Made by a program: the position numbers and the translations under genes
The notes under the pieces: model-generated
Databases searched by the model: none
What the model saw: only the letters and a program-made list of their open reading frames with translations
Told to the model about the DNA's origin: nothing
Shown: positions 37,441 to 51,350 of the stretch, in pieces
How the letters are laid out: each line of letters begins with the position of its first letter
Numbering within the stretch: position 1 is the stretch's first letter
Source of the DNA: Stratiolaelaps scimitus
Lineage: Eukaryota; Arthropoda; Arachnida; Mesostigmata; Laelapidae
DNA: 64,000 nt
Direction of reading: 5' to 3'
Assembly: GCA_019614645.1 (NCBI GenBank)
Contig: JABWDB010000034.1
Location: forward strand, 2,294,001 to 2,358,000

Positions 37441-38539
37441 CGGCAGGGGCCGTTGCTTTGGAGGCGACGCCGCTGCTTTCGCTGCCTCGGTGCGTGGATT
37501 ACCCCAACGGCTCGGACCGGTCTCTCCGATCGGGCACGGTACACCACTCTCGTTCGCAATGTCATCCACATTCTCAGTGGTGGCATACCCTTAGTCATGC
37601 TTGCGCGGACTAAACAACTTGTGCCACAGCTACCTCGAGGGGTAGCCGCGGCTGGAGGGGGCGACGAAGACCGATGTGCTCACTTGCGGCAGTGCTGTCT
37701 TGAGGGCGTAGGTAGGTGCCTTCACTACTTCACCTTCTCGATCCCTCTCGCTATGGGCTCTATCGGTCGTGGTCGCCGTCGCCGTGGTCCGGACCAAGCG
37801 AGAGCGAGCGAGAGAGAGAGAAAGAGGGGGGCACAGACCATCGTGGAACTAGGAGTACAGCGTACCTCATCCTTGAAGTGAGGAAAGCGGGGTCGGAGAC
37901 GGTAGGGAGACCCCGCGAGGCTGTCTAGCCAGCGCGACTAGGCATACATACGTACTTCGGCAGGAGTGGGTATGGGAACCTTCCTGATCGCCAATGATCG
38001 TCGTTCGATAACGACTGGATACGGCGTGGGAGACAGTGACAATGAGTGCGGGCAACGAAAAGGTTGGCACCCAGAGGCGGACGAGGGGTGCGGGGCTATG
38101 TCTCCTCGTCGAGATAAGCGTCCCGAGCCATTTATGGAATGATCATGGGACAGCAGCGTGTAGCCAATGCTGTAATGTGTCTGCTCCCTGTGGTGCTGGT
38201 AGAGAAAGCATAGCCCGACACCGAGAGCACCGGATCGACTTGACGATCGACGTCGGCGATCAGCTCTGCGCAGCGGGTCGATTGAACAAATCGGCGCTAG
38301 CAGAGAAACGATGCCGACGACGACGACCGGTCGATTCATCAAAGTGGCAAAACCAACGACGTCTGGGACCGGTCTCGACACCGGATTGTTGATGGGGGCC
38401 GAGGGGTTCGCACCTGCGACAGAGGTAAAGGGGCCATCTCGCCGTAGTGACTACCCACTGACTAGTGCACCCTAGTGCCTAGCGTTCCGATGCGGTCTGT
38501 TCCTGCGTGTCCCAGCCTCCGTCAGCAGTAGGAATTATT

Positions 38540-38555
38540 GCTCGCTGCAGCGAGC
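38540..38555. repeat. 16-bp perfect palindrome
   Basis: GCTCGCTGCAGCGAGC reads identically on both strands. It is short enough to be chance in GC-rich DNA. Confidence 0.9.
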
Positions 38556-38853
38556 GGACAGTAGAGGAGGGATTGCTCGCACGATACGATGATCGTACCG
38601 CCGAGGCCACTGTGCTTACTCACCGATCACGCAATATCGCAGCAGAAGCGACACATAGTCAACGGCGCCGTCACCTTTGCCTTCGCAGCCTCAGCCTCCG
38701 CCTACGACAAACTGCGTTCGGCAAACGACAATTTGGCTAAAAGGCAAGTTGGACCCACCCCGTTCGGGTCATGCAACCAGACCGGTTGTCGGCTGCTTGG
38801 TAGTCTCTGTGCTGTGGTAGGCTCCCTGTTGTCGATGCTGGCATGTGGGTGTC

Positions 38854-38893
38854 TGTCCGTCCGTCTGTATGTATGTATGTTCGTTCGTTCGTC
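38854..38893. repeat. three adjacent tetranucleotide arrays
   Basis: A (GTCC)-type array changes into (GTAT)n and then (TTCG)n without unique sequence between them, each of about two to four units. Confidence 0.85.
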
Positions 38894-41308
38894 TGCTGGG
38901 ACGGCCACCAGCGACTACTCCTGCCACGGACGGTAGTCCACAACAGCTACCAGCGACTACAGCTACCACTAGCGCGGGTGCCAGGACGACAGCGAGGACT
39001 ACCAGTACTGTTACTGCTACTACTTCTACGAGTAGTTGCACGGCATGTTACCGATACCGGCTGGCGCAACGCTGACGAACGCCGCCCGTCTCTGGTGCCT
39101 CGGCTGCTGCCAGAGCTAGAAGCCGTGACGTCGACGCTTCGGCACGGTGAGCCCACAACGCGAAAGGACACTGCGCAACATAACAGAACGAACAGGGAAC
39201 GCCACACTGCCCGTGTTGGACATCGCCCGGGGCAAGACCCCCACGCCCTCATCGCGTGGAAAGGGTTAACTGGACAGCAAACGCAACAACAGTGCTAGCG
39301 GCCGAGACGAGAGAAGGCTTCATTGGAGTGGATGCTGTGCTGCCGTAGCGACAACAGCAGCAGCAGCGCACGATTGGACCAGTAGTGGTAATATAATACG
39401 GAGGAGTAAAAAGGCAAAGAGCGCATCGACGACCAGGAGTAGCGGATCCACCGAAGAGAGAGAGAGAGAGAGAGCAGAAACGGACAGGGGTCAGCGGGCC
39501 TGGTGGCAGGACACCAGACAAGGGGCACCAAACCCCCTACTATAACGGAGTTGGTGTCGCTCAGGCAGTTACCCCCTCCGCCCCCCCCCCCTTATTTGCG
39601 ACTGCGACAAAGCAATCAGCCAAGGTCAAGCGACAGAGTCTGTCGTGGCCGTTACGCTATTGCCAGCGTAATGTCTTCGTCGTCCTTTCCGTCGACTCGT
39701 TGTCGGGAATGCTGTTTTATGGGATCACAGCACCAGCAGCAGTGCAGCTTGACTGGCTAAATGCAGCGGCTGGGAACGTCGCCCGCTCACTTCGACAAAT
39801 CAGTGCGAGACATCTCTCCTATTACTGCGCTACAGGGTCCAGTGAAAAGGCTACTGAGGAGGATTGCTGAGTACTCATGTTATCGCTCGCCTGTAGAGAA
39901 TCGCAGAGTGGAGAGGTCAATGGGGTAATGCTGTGCAGCCAGACGTGGGAGGGCTCCGCAGCAACACATTCGGATGTTGACGACAGATTTCCACTAATCG
40001 TTAGCCAGTAGCCAGGCGAGTTCGTATTGGCTTCCATCGTCACGGGTGTTCGAAGCTGGGCGAGTGTGGCGTCACGGCGGCATTTGTCAGGTCTCTGCCT
40101 TCATTCCGGCCACGCTTGAAATGGTAGACTCCGCTGTGAGGATAGCTTACGGAGGGGGATTCCCTTTTGGTTAGCGTTCCTCGAGCGAACGCTTGGGACA
40201 GCTGATCGAGAAAGCGTTGATTCCTCTCTCAAGAAAACAAAAAACAGATGGCTTAGTAGCGACCTTTGTTGCTCTTTGGCTCCAAGAGAACAAAATGGGA
40301 GAACGCTCAGGGCACTAGAGAGCTGGGGGATGGCTTTCTGGTCCTTTCCCGCAAGCGAGCGTCTAGCTTACCGAGGATGCCGACAGGGGCAAGCGGAGGA
40401 AATACCCTCAATTGGCGCATTCCTCGATGCCTTCACTCCCCACCCGTTCCTCGCTTGCGAGGGCAATCGGCCAGTTACGGGGTGGTGCCCTCGTCTTCGG
40501 AGTTTGATGGCTGTTCCGTATCTTCCAGTGTTCTTTTCCTCGCTGGCCTCTTGCCGCCCTGGCCGACCGCTGACGATCACCAGCCGGACCTACGGAACAC
40601 GAGTCTTGCTGCCGCCGCCGCCGCTGCTGACTCTCGTAGGAGGAACGGCCTGTCTTCGGGTCGGACCCTGACGTGCGGGAGACTGGAGGAGGGTGGTGAA
40701 CCATTAGTAGTTCCATTAAGAGGAATCTCATTGAGAAAGTGCTACTCTTGCACACTAATTGTAGATCTACCCCGGCTGTGCCTGCCCCACCCTCGCTGCG
40801 ATGGCCAATGGCACACATGGCAACAAGGCCCTATACACTCAAGTGCCAGCAGGCCACTGCTGGCCACTCTGCTCCTGGCCTGACTGCTGGTCGGCCTGCC
40901 CTTTGAGCGACCGTTTTCCCTGCCCCCTTCCCGCCGGCCTCCTCAGTCGGCCTCGGCCACCCCCTCGGCCCTGGCCTCGGTCCGTTCTTTGCCGTTTCTT
41001 ATCACCCAGTGCACTGTCAGCCTCTAGCTACTACCACGGTGCTACTACCACTACTACTACTATTGCTACCACCAACGCCACTACTTAAGGGTCTACGAAC
41101 GACGTCGCTGCCTACAAACGTACAATAGTGGGCCTTGCATCACCCCTCTCGACACACGAGCAAGGTGGCCGACCTGGGCCGCGTGTCGCAGGACAAGAAA
41201 GACCTCGGAGAAACGAGTTCAGGTGCTGCCTGCGTATATACTACTATAGCGAACAAGGTATTGGAGAAGGACCACCAGTAGGCCCTCACTGAACTCTAGC
41301 AGCGCGAG

Positions 41309-41326
41309 TCGGCCGGCCGGCCGGCC
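41309..41326. repeat. (GGCC)n repeat
   Basis: Four GGCC units in tandem, a self-complementary GC tract. Confidence 0.85.
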
Positions 41327-42923
41327 CGAGCAAATAGGCCGAATTAAGAAGTGTGTTACGAAGTGGCTAAAGCAGCGGTGGAACATTAGCTACGCTTTCG
41401 TTAGCGCTGTCACTGCAGGCCGACGCTTCAGGGCGGCGGAGAGAGCCTGAGTCGTAGGCTGAACGGGTTTCTTCCCAATGTCGTTTTTTTTTCTACTCGA
41501 GTTCCATTGCTCGGCTGACCCGTCCACGCAGCGTAAACGGTAAGACAGATATATGTCCGCGGGTGAAGCGAATGACACTGATTATCCCAGCAGCCCGTAT
41601 CATCGATGATTTTCTGGCTAGGGATACCCTGCCTTTCTCCATCGACGGATTTCATTCTCGAGTATGTCACTCCATGACGAAAGCGTCTCAACCCACCGAA
41701 AGGCTTACGGACTCGGACATGCTCACGGTCGAAGTGGAAGCAGAACGGACGTCCGCCAGCGAGTCGAAAGCATGGAAAGACCGAGTGGGCGCCAAGTGGC
41801 TTCTATGCTCAACCTCATTCTGCACCTAGCCGTAGGTCCTCATCGTGGCTCGACTCGCGATTCGAGGTGCCTACACAACGAGTATCACTGCGGCTGTTAT
41901 CATTTGTTCGACTTGCTCAACTCAATCCATTGTCCTACGCAATGTATGTATAACATACACACACACACACACAGAACAGATGTAGATATACATGTATCCA
42001 TACAGGCCGACACATGCATGACATGAGACGAAAAGCCGTATGCCTCACGCCGACGCATCCGCATATAGTCTCACAGCCATAGAAATACGTTGGAGACAGG
42101 GTGGATGGCCACAGCGGTTATGCGTCATCGAGTCGCCAGCCGCGACTCTTTGAAGGTCTTTGCTCGTCAGTGCTTCGCTTTTCACTTCCTCGTTTCTGGA
42201 TTGTTCTCCGTGCCGGTGACCGAGCGCCGGCGGCGGCAGCGGCAGCGGCAGTGGCGGCTGCCGGTGCCGAACCCCGGGCGGCTTCCAGCTAGTTTCCCCC
42301 TCCCGGCGGGCGACTCAAACTCATTCATTCGTCTTCTCAACTCTAACAAATGGCTGGTGTTGTAAAGTGTCGTATGTCGCACGTAGTCGGCTGCCATAGT
42401 CGCTGTCCGCAGGCAGTTGCTGAGACCCGCGTACAATACGACTCCCATCCGCGCCGCATAGAAACGCGGTACTCTCTCACACGAGGCGTGCGGCGGTGGG
42501 CCTGGCGTCCGACCGACACAACGGCAGCAATCGTGAAGCCGACGCAAGGGGCACAGCCGTGCATCGGTATAGCCGCTCGCTACTAGTCCCAGAAGTCCCT
42601 TGTGCGGGTCCCGAGCCGGGTCAGCGATTCAGCCTCAGTCAGGCTGCCTGCGCCAGGCTGCGTTCGGCGGTGCCAGCAGCAGCCGCTGAGTGCACATAGA
42701 GCCCCGCGGCCTGAGCATCACCATTATTCAGCGACTCGTTTCGTGGCTGACGCTACGGGCCCGCGCGTTCGCCACGATGAACGGAAGACGCCGGGGAGAC
42801 GTTTGGGGACGAATTCGCGTAGGACAATGTCGGCCGAGCGTTGCCGTCTTGGGGTGAGCCGGCGTCTGGTGGGCAAGCTCAGCGTGAACACGGCCGGCGG
42901 TCGGCAGCATATCAGGGGGGGCC

Positions 42924-42937
42924 GGGGGGGGGGGGGG
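42924..42937. repeat. poly-G run (14 G)
   Basis: Uninterrupted run of G preceded by a six- to seven-G run. Confidence 0.9.
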
Positions 42938-43176
42938 CATTATGGCGCATAGAGCGTCCAGTGTGCAGGGCGCCAACAGCGCGCTGTCGTACTTAGCTGC
43001 GTTATCACCGATCTTCTCACGACCAGTCCCATCCTCACGCGGCACCTCTTCTTCTTCACGTCGTCGTCGTCGTCAGCGGCGACACTAGCGGGCGACCTCG
43101 CAAAAAATATGTTATTATACATTTCATTTTGGATGAGATATCATTATGACGCTCTCGTCTGGCTCGCACTTGCCCC

Positions 43177-43186
<10 letters not shown>

Positions 43187-43207
<21 letters not shown>
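43187..43207. repeat. (CT)n microsatellite
   Basis: Pure CT run. Confidence 0.9.
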
Positions 43208-43212
<5 letters not shown>

Positions 43213-44948
43213 CTTTTCTCTAGCCCGCATCATCGTGTGTACCAGTAGAGAAGGAATACGAGGGTGGGTAGAAAGGGGCAGACGAGAGAATAGAGAGAGA
43301 GAGAATGCCGCGCCCCATCCGCCGGATGTCGGATGAAAACTACGCGACAGCAACGCCGTTCTGCCCCCGTACAAGCAGTTCTCTCATGGTTCCGGGCCGG
43401 GGCTGGGAACACGGCTCATGACAGGCGGGGGTCGCGGGCAAGAACAAGTAGACGGAAACCTAACGAGAAGAGAGAGCAACGAGCCGGCTCGAACGAGCCG
43501 CGGGACGCTCTCATTCTGATAGCGCCACCAGCAGTAGGGGGGCAGCTGTAGCAAGAGAAGTAGTAGCGGCAGCAGCAGCAGCAGCAGCAAGGTCGCCCCA
43601 CTCATTTTGCAAGGCGACTTTTACACGAGATGACGGCAAGACCCCCAGCAGCAGCAGCAGTAGTAGCGACGTACCATGGCGGAGCATAACTTTCGTTATG
43701 TGTCACTTCTGCGATTCGTAAGGTGCCGCTCACTGAAAATTAGACTGGTCGTGGCTCTTGGTGGCGCCGACGCTGGTCGCCACCGCCGCCGCTGGTCGCC
43801 GCCGCCAGTGGCACCGCTTCATATTCGTTCATCTGACTCTTCTCCGACTACGAGGCCACTACGGCCACGGCGCCGATTTCCCTGTGGGTCTCATCATCGC
43901 CGTCGCCGCTGCCGCCGCCGGCGTAGTCGCCGCTGCTGCTGCAGTAGTCAGCTGTCGCTGCTGGGGCCCCAGCCACCCCCAAGGGTTACAGCTCTCCCTC
44001 TCGCGCGTTCACACTCCCCGAATTTTCCCTCGACCCGCTCCCCATCCCCAAGGCGAATAATGTTCGCTGCTAACCCCCGACGGAGTGGGCGTTCATGGGT
44101 CTCGTTCGTCTGCCGGCAGCCAGTGCATGACACCGACGTCGAAGAAAATGAGATCTATGCCATATATGCGTACGATTATATGGGCCGGGTGGTCGATGGA
44201 TGGGAGGCGAGATATATACAGTGTAACGAAGAGTTCGCCCCGAACATTCGACTTAGTATAGGTTAGGTATAGGTGGGTGGGTGTTAGGCCCCACCTGGGT
44301 TGCGAGTGGCAAACCAGAGGGTCTCATTGACAGCGGCATAGCTTTAAATCGGCAGACCGACAGCGACTTTCGCGTCTCCGGCCGATCCCCATCGACAAGC
44401 CGTAATCGTAGCCAGAGCGGCCTTTAATCAGCCGCTGTTTCGCGCAGCGTACAGTTGAAGGAGATTTAGACGTATCAGGGGACTCACGCGATTGATTTGA
44501 ATTCGCCAAGACAATTGTATCGTTCGATTGTCACTGCGGCAAAAATACCAGCCCGGCACATCAGTGAAGATATAGCTCAGATACACAAGATCAGTTGCGA
44601 GATGCTTTGACGGAACTAGCGAAGAAATATGGAGATTCAGGTTTACTCACCTGAAAAGAGAAACATATTGAAATTTTCCCAGTTAGCAAAAGGGAACACA
44701 GAAAACTCATTTGAAAAGTCTCTAACTCAAAGTCTCGATTGACCCATCTCGTAGAAGAACAAGCGAGACACATGATATTGAGCTAATGTGTCAACTATAA
44801 ACGTATATTATTATGATAATAACTAATTAATTAATCAATAATTATTAATTCGTCTTCGAGGTGAATTCGGAATACTAAATTTGAAGAAGAAGAAAAGAAC
44901 AATCAAAATCCTAGAATAATAAAATCTACAAAAATGTGTCATCTATTT

Positions 44949-44971
44949 ATATGTATATATGTATATATATA

Positions 44972-45015
<44 letters not shown>
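44949..45015. repeat. (TA)n microsatellite with interruptions
   Basis: Long TA array broken by GTA and TTTTA words. Confidence 0.95.
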
Positions 45016-45019
<4 letters not shown>

Positions 45020-47054
45020 TTTTTGTCTATTTTTATTCTCTCTGCGGGTAGACAAATCTGAATTTCTCTCTCTCATCGATTAGCTATCACGGCAGATTCA
45101 GCTACGTGGAATAGTCCACAGAAGAAATTCATTCGCGCATTTTTCAAGTTATGAGACTTACCTGTGTCATTATAGTATTAATTAATATTGTATTTAGATT
45201 GTATTTCCCTCTGTTACTATATTGTACTTTCATCATGATTAAGTCAATCAAAGGAACACATTCGTTCATGTTAGGGACAAGTATACGTGTTTGTTTCATT
45301 CGCCTTTGAAGTCTCCTTTTTAATGCAATTTCGGACCCTGATGGTGCTGTTATCTGGGCGATGGTTCGGAATTACTTTGATTTTACTTCAAGCCATATGA
45401 GTCCAGACTCCTGGGGTTCTAAGTCCACCTAGTTGGACTTCGAATTACTTACTTTTATTGTAATATATACCAATGGCTTGAAGTGCCTTCGAACGCGTTC
45501 AGCGTTTGCACACATTCGGTGTCGAGTCGTCCTAAAACCCATAGCAAATACGTATATAGCTAGGTTTTGTGACAAATGCATTAAGACGAGTAACGCGCCC
45601 TTTGCGGTAGATATTTACAATATTGATAGCAAAAGAATGAACGTTTATTCAAGCATATCACATACGATCATTGTCTACGCAACTATCCATCAGCCTATAT
45701 ACGATATCAGCGGCAGGCGACCTGGACCTGACGCCGAACAGCAGACCTTTCCATGTCTGTTGTCTCCCAGAGACAACTATAACAAGTAAATCTTCCGGGC
45801 TAACCCACAGTGAGCATTTAACGTCCGCTTTCGGCATTGCTTTTTAAGACGGACCCCTTTAAATGCAAATGATCCCAGAGATATCTAATTGTATTATAGC
45901 TATTATATAATAATAATAATAACGTCGATGCCCAAGAAGAAGTCGCCATTCGAGCAGTGATGCGGCTGTGTCCCTTGGCTAAATAGATCGGACTAATATC
46001 CCACGTTCAAAGGCTGCCGTGGCCTCAGTGAGGTGTGGATTTTCACTTCTCATACACTGCTCCATAGCTGTAATGCCTCCGTAGTACTGGTGGAGGGTGC
46101 CGTGAAGTCTCTGATAGACGAAGAATCGAAGGAAAGCCGCGGGGGGAGGGAGGGGACTTCAGCCAGCAACCAAATAAACTGGCTATTCGTCCCTGAGTTA
46201 CTGATCTGCCTACGATGATAGTTGTTCTTAGCTTAGTGAATTAGCTTAATTGAATACGAGCAAAAAACTTGCTGTTGTTGTTGTTGTCATAAACACAATC
46301 TGTACCAGCCGTATTGACGTCGATTAGGAGAAATTCAAACTGACGAACAATACAGTCCGCGTTAGAAAGGCACACAGAGCTGTGGCAGCACCCCAACAGT
46401 TTCGAGTATATCGCGTAGCGTTCGGCTATTCCTCGTTGTTTGCATTGAAAAAGGCAGCAATGCCACTGACATAATCCGTATGTCAATGTTCCGGGATAAA
46501 CATAGGCCATACGTTTCCGTTACGAACCCAACCAAGAAGTCTTGTTCACGATCATGTCTTTGACTCAAACGCTCTGTATTTCTCATATTTTTCATCGCCC
46601 GACGCAATTTGATTTGCTCTCCCATCTACTGTTCATTATATTGTAGACACGTGAACAAAGACACCGGACCACGTCAGATATCACGAGCACACTAAATACT
46701 TGCTGAGGCGCCAATGGCGTCCTCCTGCCACAGGGTGAATGTGTCATTCGCCCAGCTTGGATTTTTTTCTGGGTTGATATCCAGTCTCGGAAGGCTAGCA
46801 CTGTGCTCGTGAAGAAGGCAAGCGCGAGCTGCTCCACATGATCGCTTGGTGTGGCCCCGTCGAATAGTTGCTTATCTCGGCCGAAGTCCGAGACCCAGCC
46901 TTTGTAGCACCAGCGATGACTCGGCATCAGCCCCTAGCAGTCCTGCTTTGACACGAATGAGCCTCGTATGCCTCGAACACCTCCGTACACCGTACAGCGG
47001 CCCAGATTGTAGAAGGATACGTTCACACTGCCTTTTCTACACAGTATTTCTAAG

Positions 47055-47074
47055 GGAGAGAGAGAGAGAGAGAG
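47055..47074. repeat. (AG)n microsatellite
   Basis: Pure AG run. Confidence 0.9.
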
Positions 47075-49982
47075 TAGCCCTTCCTCGTTTTCTTTGCTTG
47101 CCGAAGCCATCATGAAACGCAGACACACAGTCAGATTGACCGGTGGCTAGTGGTCAACAAAGACAGGCTAAGGGTCCTGGCCATAGACGTATAGCTGGTG
47201 TTGTTGTCCGAGCACGAGACGTCTCTGACCCTATAGGTGCACCCTATACTACAATCGCGGGGGGCTTGCGTAAAATAATTTCCTGCCCATGACCCATTCC
47301 ACAGGTTCACGATGGTACGGGCGCCACTGGTGCAATGTGCGCTATCCCACAAGGCTGGAGCCCTCAGGCCCACAAGGTTGGACCACAATAGCTTGGAATA
47401 CACGACGGTCACAACACGTTCTGCGCGAGTCGTTGGCGCAGCCACGGGCGACGCTGGCTCGTGGGCCCTAAGCAGTAGCGGCGGCATCACCACCACTACT
47501 GTGCCTGCCAAGTTCGTTGATTGATGTCTCCTCTGCAAACACCATTGGCCCGGGCCAGTTGTAAGTAACGGCCGAGCCACCAGACTATGCGAAATTAGTT
47601 GGCGCAATTCCGCGTCTTCGTCCTCGCGTGTAAAGGTATAGATCCGAGTAGTAGATGTAGCGGCAGGCACAGCAGCAGCCGCAGCCACAGCAACAGCAGA
47701 AGCTAGATACCGCCTGCCGCGGTATCGGGCGCGAGCAGGGGGTCGGGGACCAAGGTGTCAAATTGAGACATGGATGGTAGGTGGTAACAGCGTACCCCAT
47801 GGCTGTGGGAGCTAGAGTGGGAGGATGAAGCCAGCTACGGCCCATTTTTCACTTCTGGGTCTCGCTTGTACACTGAAATGTCACACAGGGAAAGGGGGCG
47901 CGGGGTAAAACGAGAATGGGGAAGAGAGGGAAAGCGACCCAGAAAATTCGCCTCGCAAAGATGAAATCGATGCACAGACAACTATCATCGTTGGTAGTAG
48001 TGGTGACGGCGCCCTGGCTGCTGCTGGAGCTTCTTCGCTGGCTCGTCCTTGGGTCGTGTGTCCTTGAGCGTTCTCTTCCTATTCTAATGGCGTTTCGCAA
48101 ATATAAATTTAGTGGGGGACAGCCGACAGCGGGACGGAACGGGTCGCATCGACGGAATGCGAACAAAACCGAATGAGTCTACTTTGCACCGATACAAGGT
48201 GCATACATCCCAAGGGGCTCATTACTTCTATAATTGTAATCGCACCTATCTAATAATGAAAAATGCTCTGTACGTATGCGAGAATCGGAGGAGGTATATA
48301 TTGGTGTAATTATTGCTCACCCTGTATATGCTCAAACAAATGCACCAGGCAAATGAGCATATTAGTGGGATTGAGCGACTATTTGGCGATAATTGGCATG
48401 TATGCACACTTGGGAATCACAGTACGTGATTAAATTAAATTATCATGGCCATTGTCACCCATGGTTAAGACTGCAATATAATACTATCAGTCACCTATGA
48501 ACGGACGACCTGCGAAGGTGCGTAGACCAGGATGGCACCTAGAGCACTGGCCATTGACTCTGACAAAGCTGTTATGCTGCCTCTTTCAGAAACGCTCCTC
48601 TGTTTCTGCTCCGAGTTCAATCGTTTCCAGGATCCACTGATTGTATCCAATCTAGATTAGTTGTAAGTGCTTTATTGCCACTTTCCATACAGACACTGGG
48701 AGAGGATTCGTTCTGAGGCCTATGAGTAGCTGATCCCAGCGATACTATTCCGGGTCGGCTTCGCCGAGAACATCCTCTGTGTTGCATTTCGTATGTTCAT
48801 GCCCAATGCTGCATTATTGAATAGAAACTCCTGATGGTCCACAGAGACGGGTTCAGCCTCGTCTAGGTTTTCCGGGATTGGAATCGCTGGATGAAGACGT
48901 AATGAAAGATGTAAGTTCTATCAACCGATGGTCACAATTCAAGTGCTCCCCACTTCTGAAGTGCTGCAATTTAGACCGAAGCCATCCAGTAGATATATGA
49001 GTTTTGCCCATTTTCCATGATATATAACTTTGTAATATCTATTATTAATGATTCATTCTTGTCACTATTCATATCACTTTCCACTTTGTTAACCACGCCG
49101 GCAATGCCAACCTCATTAGCGTAGATTGCGCACGCCACATAAACAGCCTTGAAGATCAAGCGAGTGTTAAATTTTGTCCCTTTTACGTAGTAAAATGTAT
49201 TCACGTGGCCCGAACAAGACATTTGCTCTCTTCCCGCCACTCCTATTGACCCGCAGCGCCCAGCATTGGTCCACTCAGCAAGGAGGGGCTGGCACAAATT
49301 TTAAGGCTGTACGGGGACCCTCGCAGATGCTAGGTGCATCCATGAAACAAGACCACCCTGCCAAGTTCGAAACCAAGAGCTCTTCATCCTCCTTGGCCAC
49401 CTAGCGGTCAGGAAACTTCTCAGCCGTTCGCGTTGTAAGGTACCACGTATGTGTAGCATTTGTTCACTCAGCGTTCCAGATGAGACTTGATTCGAATGCG
49501 GCTGATTGCTGGTTAGCCGTTTGTCGCAATATGACGACGACACTTTCGGAGAGTTGCGCCAACCATTGATCGACACGTATCGAGGCTTCTGAGTGTGAAG
49601 CTCAGGTTTGACGGCAACCCCCCACGGCGGTCGCAATAGTAACTATAAAAACTGCAACAGGAACAACAGCGAGAACAACTACGACACCCGGAGGGCTGAA
49701 CTCTGGGACGCTCAGGAGTAACCGGGGCAGGACTCAAGAAGCAGAAGGACAACACCAACTGAATAGCTCGGGAGGCTACGGCTGCGACACGGTCGAGGCG
49801 GACCTCTAACTGTCGTGCAATGGAACCGTGAAGGTCGAATCTTCCTTACCTTCCACAGTCTGGACACATTCGCTGGTATTGTAGTTCTCACAGCGGCCTG
49901 GCCAATGGCAAGTTTCGAGGTGAGTGGTTTGTACGGAGTGCGAGCCTTAACAATCGCCAACGCGAATTCTTGAACGGGACGT

Positions 49983-50202
49983 GGTCAGTGGCGGTGTTTC
50001 TGTATTCTATAGGCACACTTTCGGACAGGCGGGCATTTTCGAGTCTGAGGAAGACTCAGTTGTACTCACCTCTTCGTCTAAACGTCATCGCTTGCTCTGC
50101 GTGCCTACACCGCACCGCGGGTACGTCGAAAGGGTCACCAGAAGCTTCCACCTGCTAGACCAACGAACGCACACATTGCTGGCTGGCGACCTAAATACTT
50201 GA
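49983..50202 (+). pseudogene. LINE endonuclease domain, C-terminal fragment
   Basis: The frame reads SGGVSVFYRHTF near its start, like the GGVALLV-type strand of apurinic-type LINE endonucleases, and ends in LLAGDLNT (GDLNT codons at 50,185-50,199), the conserved GDFN catalytic motif, before a TGA. Upstream catalytic motifs were not found in frame. Confidence 0.6.
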
Positions 50203-50848
50203 CTCGATCTGCCGAGCAGCCCATGAGCGCTGGCATTGCTCTCCACTACCCACAACCGCTGTGTGCAGTTGTAAAGGACGGCGCGTACCGACGTTGGGAA
50301 ACCACAGGCGTACGTTCCTCATCCATATCTTCGCTATAGATCTGTCAACTAGCCGTGTTGAATTTCTGGGACGCGAGAACTCGCTGCGGGAAGGAAGTGA
50401 GTTTGGAGGAGTGGCATATTCCCATGGGAGAAGAGTTGAGACTCGAGTATGTCTGCGTAAACTCGACCCCGTCGGCTTCCATTCCCAAAACATCTCGCTG
50501 GTTCACGGTTACCATCTCTCTGAGACGGGCTGTTCACAATTCTCATCGAAATCAAGGTGAATGCCTATGCTCGATCATTTAGCATACTCAAGCTGCGACA
50601 GTGCGCCGTCCATGACGTCGTGGCAGACCGTTGATCAACAAAATATATAGAACCTTGAGGCATGGGTATCTGTCCGCAGGAGCATTGGGAACTCGTTGGC
50701 CGCAGCGAGGCTCTCTTCTGAAAAAGGTTTTCTGACCAACACAAATCGATTGATTCAAGAAAAAGCAGTTGTTTAAGGGCGCCCCTTCGAAATTCCATCG
50801 TCCCATACTTCCGAGGCACACTAGTTAACCAAGAGGCTTTCTGCGAAG

Positions 50849-51181
50849 TTGAACCTCGACCAGGCCGCATGGGATTGGTTAACGGCCAAATCTTGTAACT
50901 TTGACGTCGAGGCAGCACAAGAGGCGCTGACCGCTATGGGTAGGCTCCGGCGGAACAAGGCAAGCCCTGACTCCATCTGTAATGAGCATCTTCAACGAGC
51001 CTATCATTCTAGTACCTTAGGGCAAAAACGGCCCCACCCACAGATCCATTCAACCATTGGGGTATTGAACAGAAGAGCTCTTGCTGGAAGTTACGATACA
51101 GCAAAATATGGTGAATATGCTGCGGACCATATTGCAGGGCAACGACGTTACTATGCACGACGGTGTTGCAGAGCTCGATAG
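50849..51181 (+). pseudogene. LINE reverse transcriptase, N-terminal (fingers) fragment
   Basis: The frame contains AMGRLRRNKASPDSICNEHL, the LINE form of the LKxNKAxGPDGIxNEHL motif that opens the reverse-transcriptase domain. The following palm segment continues in another frame (LEVTIQQNMVNMLRTILQG, then IGVDQG near 51,195-51,215), showing a frameshift. A LSPLL segment after the GVDQG box lies in yet another frame. Confidence 0.75.
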
Positions 51182-51284
51182 CTTTGAACGAACCATAGGA
51201 GTGGATCAAGGTATAACCTTAGCCCACTTCTCCTCTCGATAGTTATAAGCAGTCTGCCAAAGGCGATCAAGAATCATAAGTGAA

Positions 51285-51350
51285 TCTTCCCTGTATGCTG
51301 ACGATCTTGTCCTCTTCAGTACAGCATTGGCCACCTTTGAAGCATTGCTT
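51285..51350 (+). pseudogene. LINE reverse transcriptase active-site fragment (YADD)
   Basis: The frame reads SLYADDLVLFSTALATFEALL. The YADD codons at 51,294-51,305 are the catalytic Asp pair of reverse transcriptases, and LVLFS follows as in LINEs. It is out of frame with the upstream fragment and a stop follows within about 45 bases, so the copy is dead. Confidence 0.8.

Larger units (their letters stand above)
36520..44000. other. second CpG-rich block without supported genes
   Basis: GC/CpG-rich DNA with CCG and CAG triplets, GA/CT runs and poly-G tracts. Long frames occur on both strands but overlap one another and are Arg/Ser/Pro-rich. It could contain a promoter/CpG island or small exons that cannot be told apart from background here. 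Confidence 0.35.
44280..49970. other. AT-richer non-coding region
   Basis: Base composition falls again at about 44.3 kb. Frames at 45,433-45,789 (plus) and 46,592-46,927 (minus) are not low-complexity, but they match nothing I recognise and lack supporting splice or start signals. Nothing else was seen apart from TA and GA arrays. Confidence 0.4.

Noticed and set aside
38385..38470. tRNA-like sequence on the minus strand with GGTGCGAACCCC
   Set aside because: Box A is weak and cloverleaf pairing fails. It could be a decayed SINE, but one word is not enough.
45433..45789. 118-codon plus-strand frame
   Set aside because: Not low-complexity, but starts at TTG without an early ATG and matches nothing recognised.
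46592..46927. 111-codon minus-strand frame, considered as a retroelement integrase piece
   Set aside because: No HHCC or DDE motif could be found in it.
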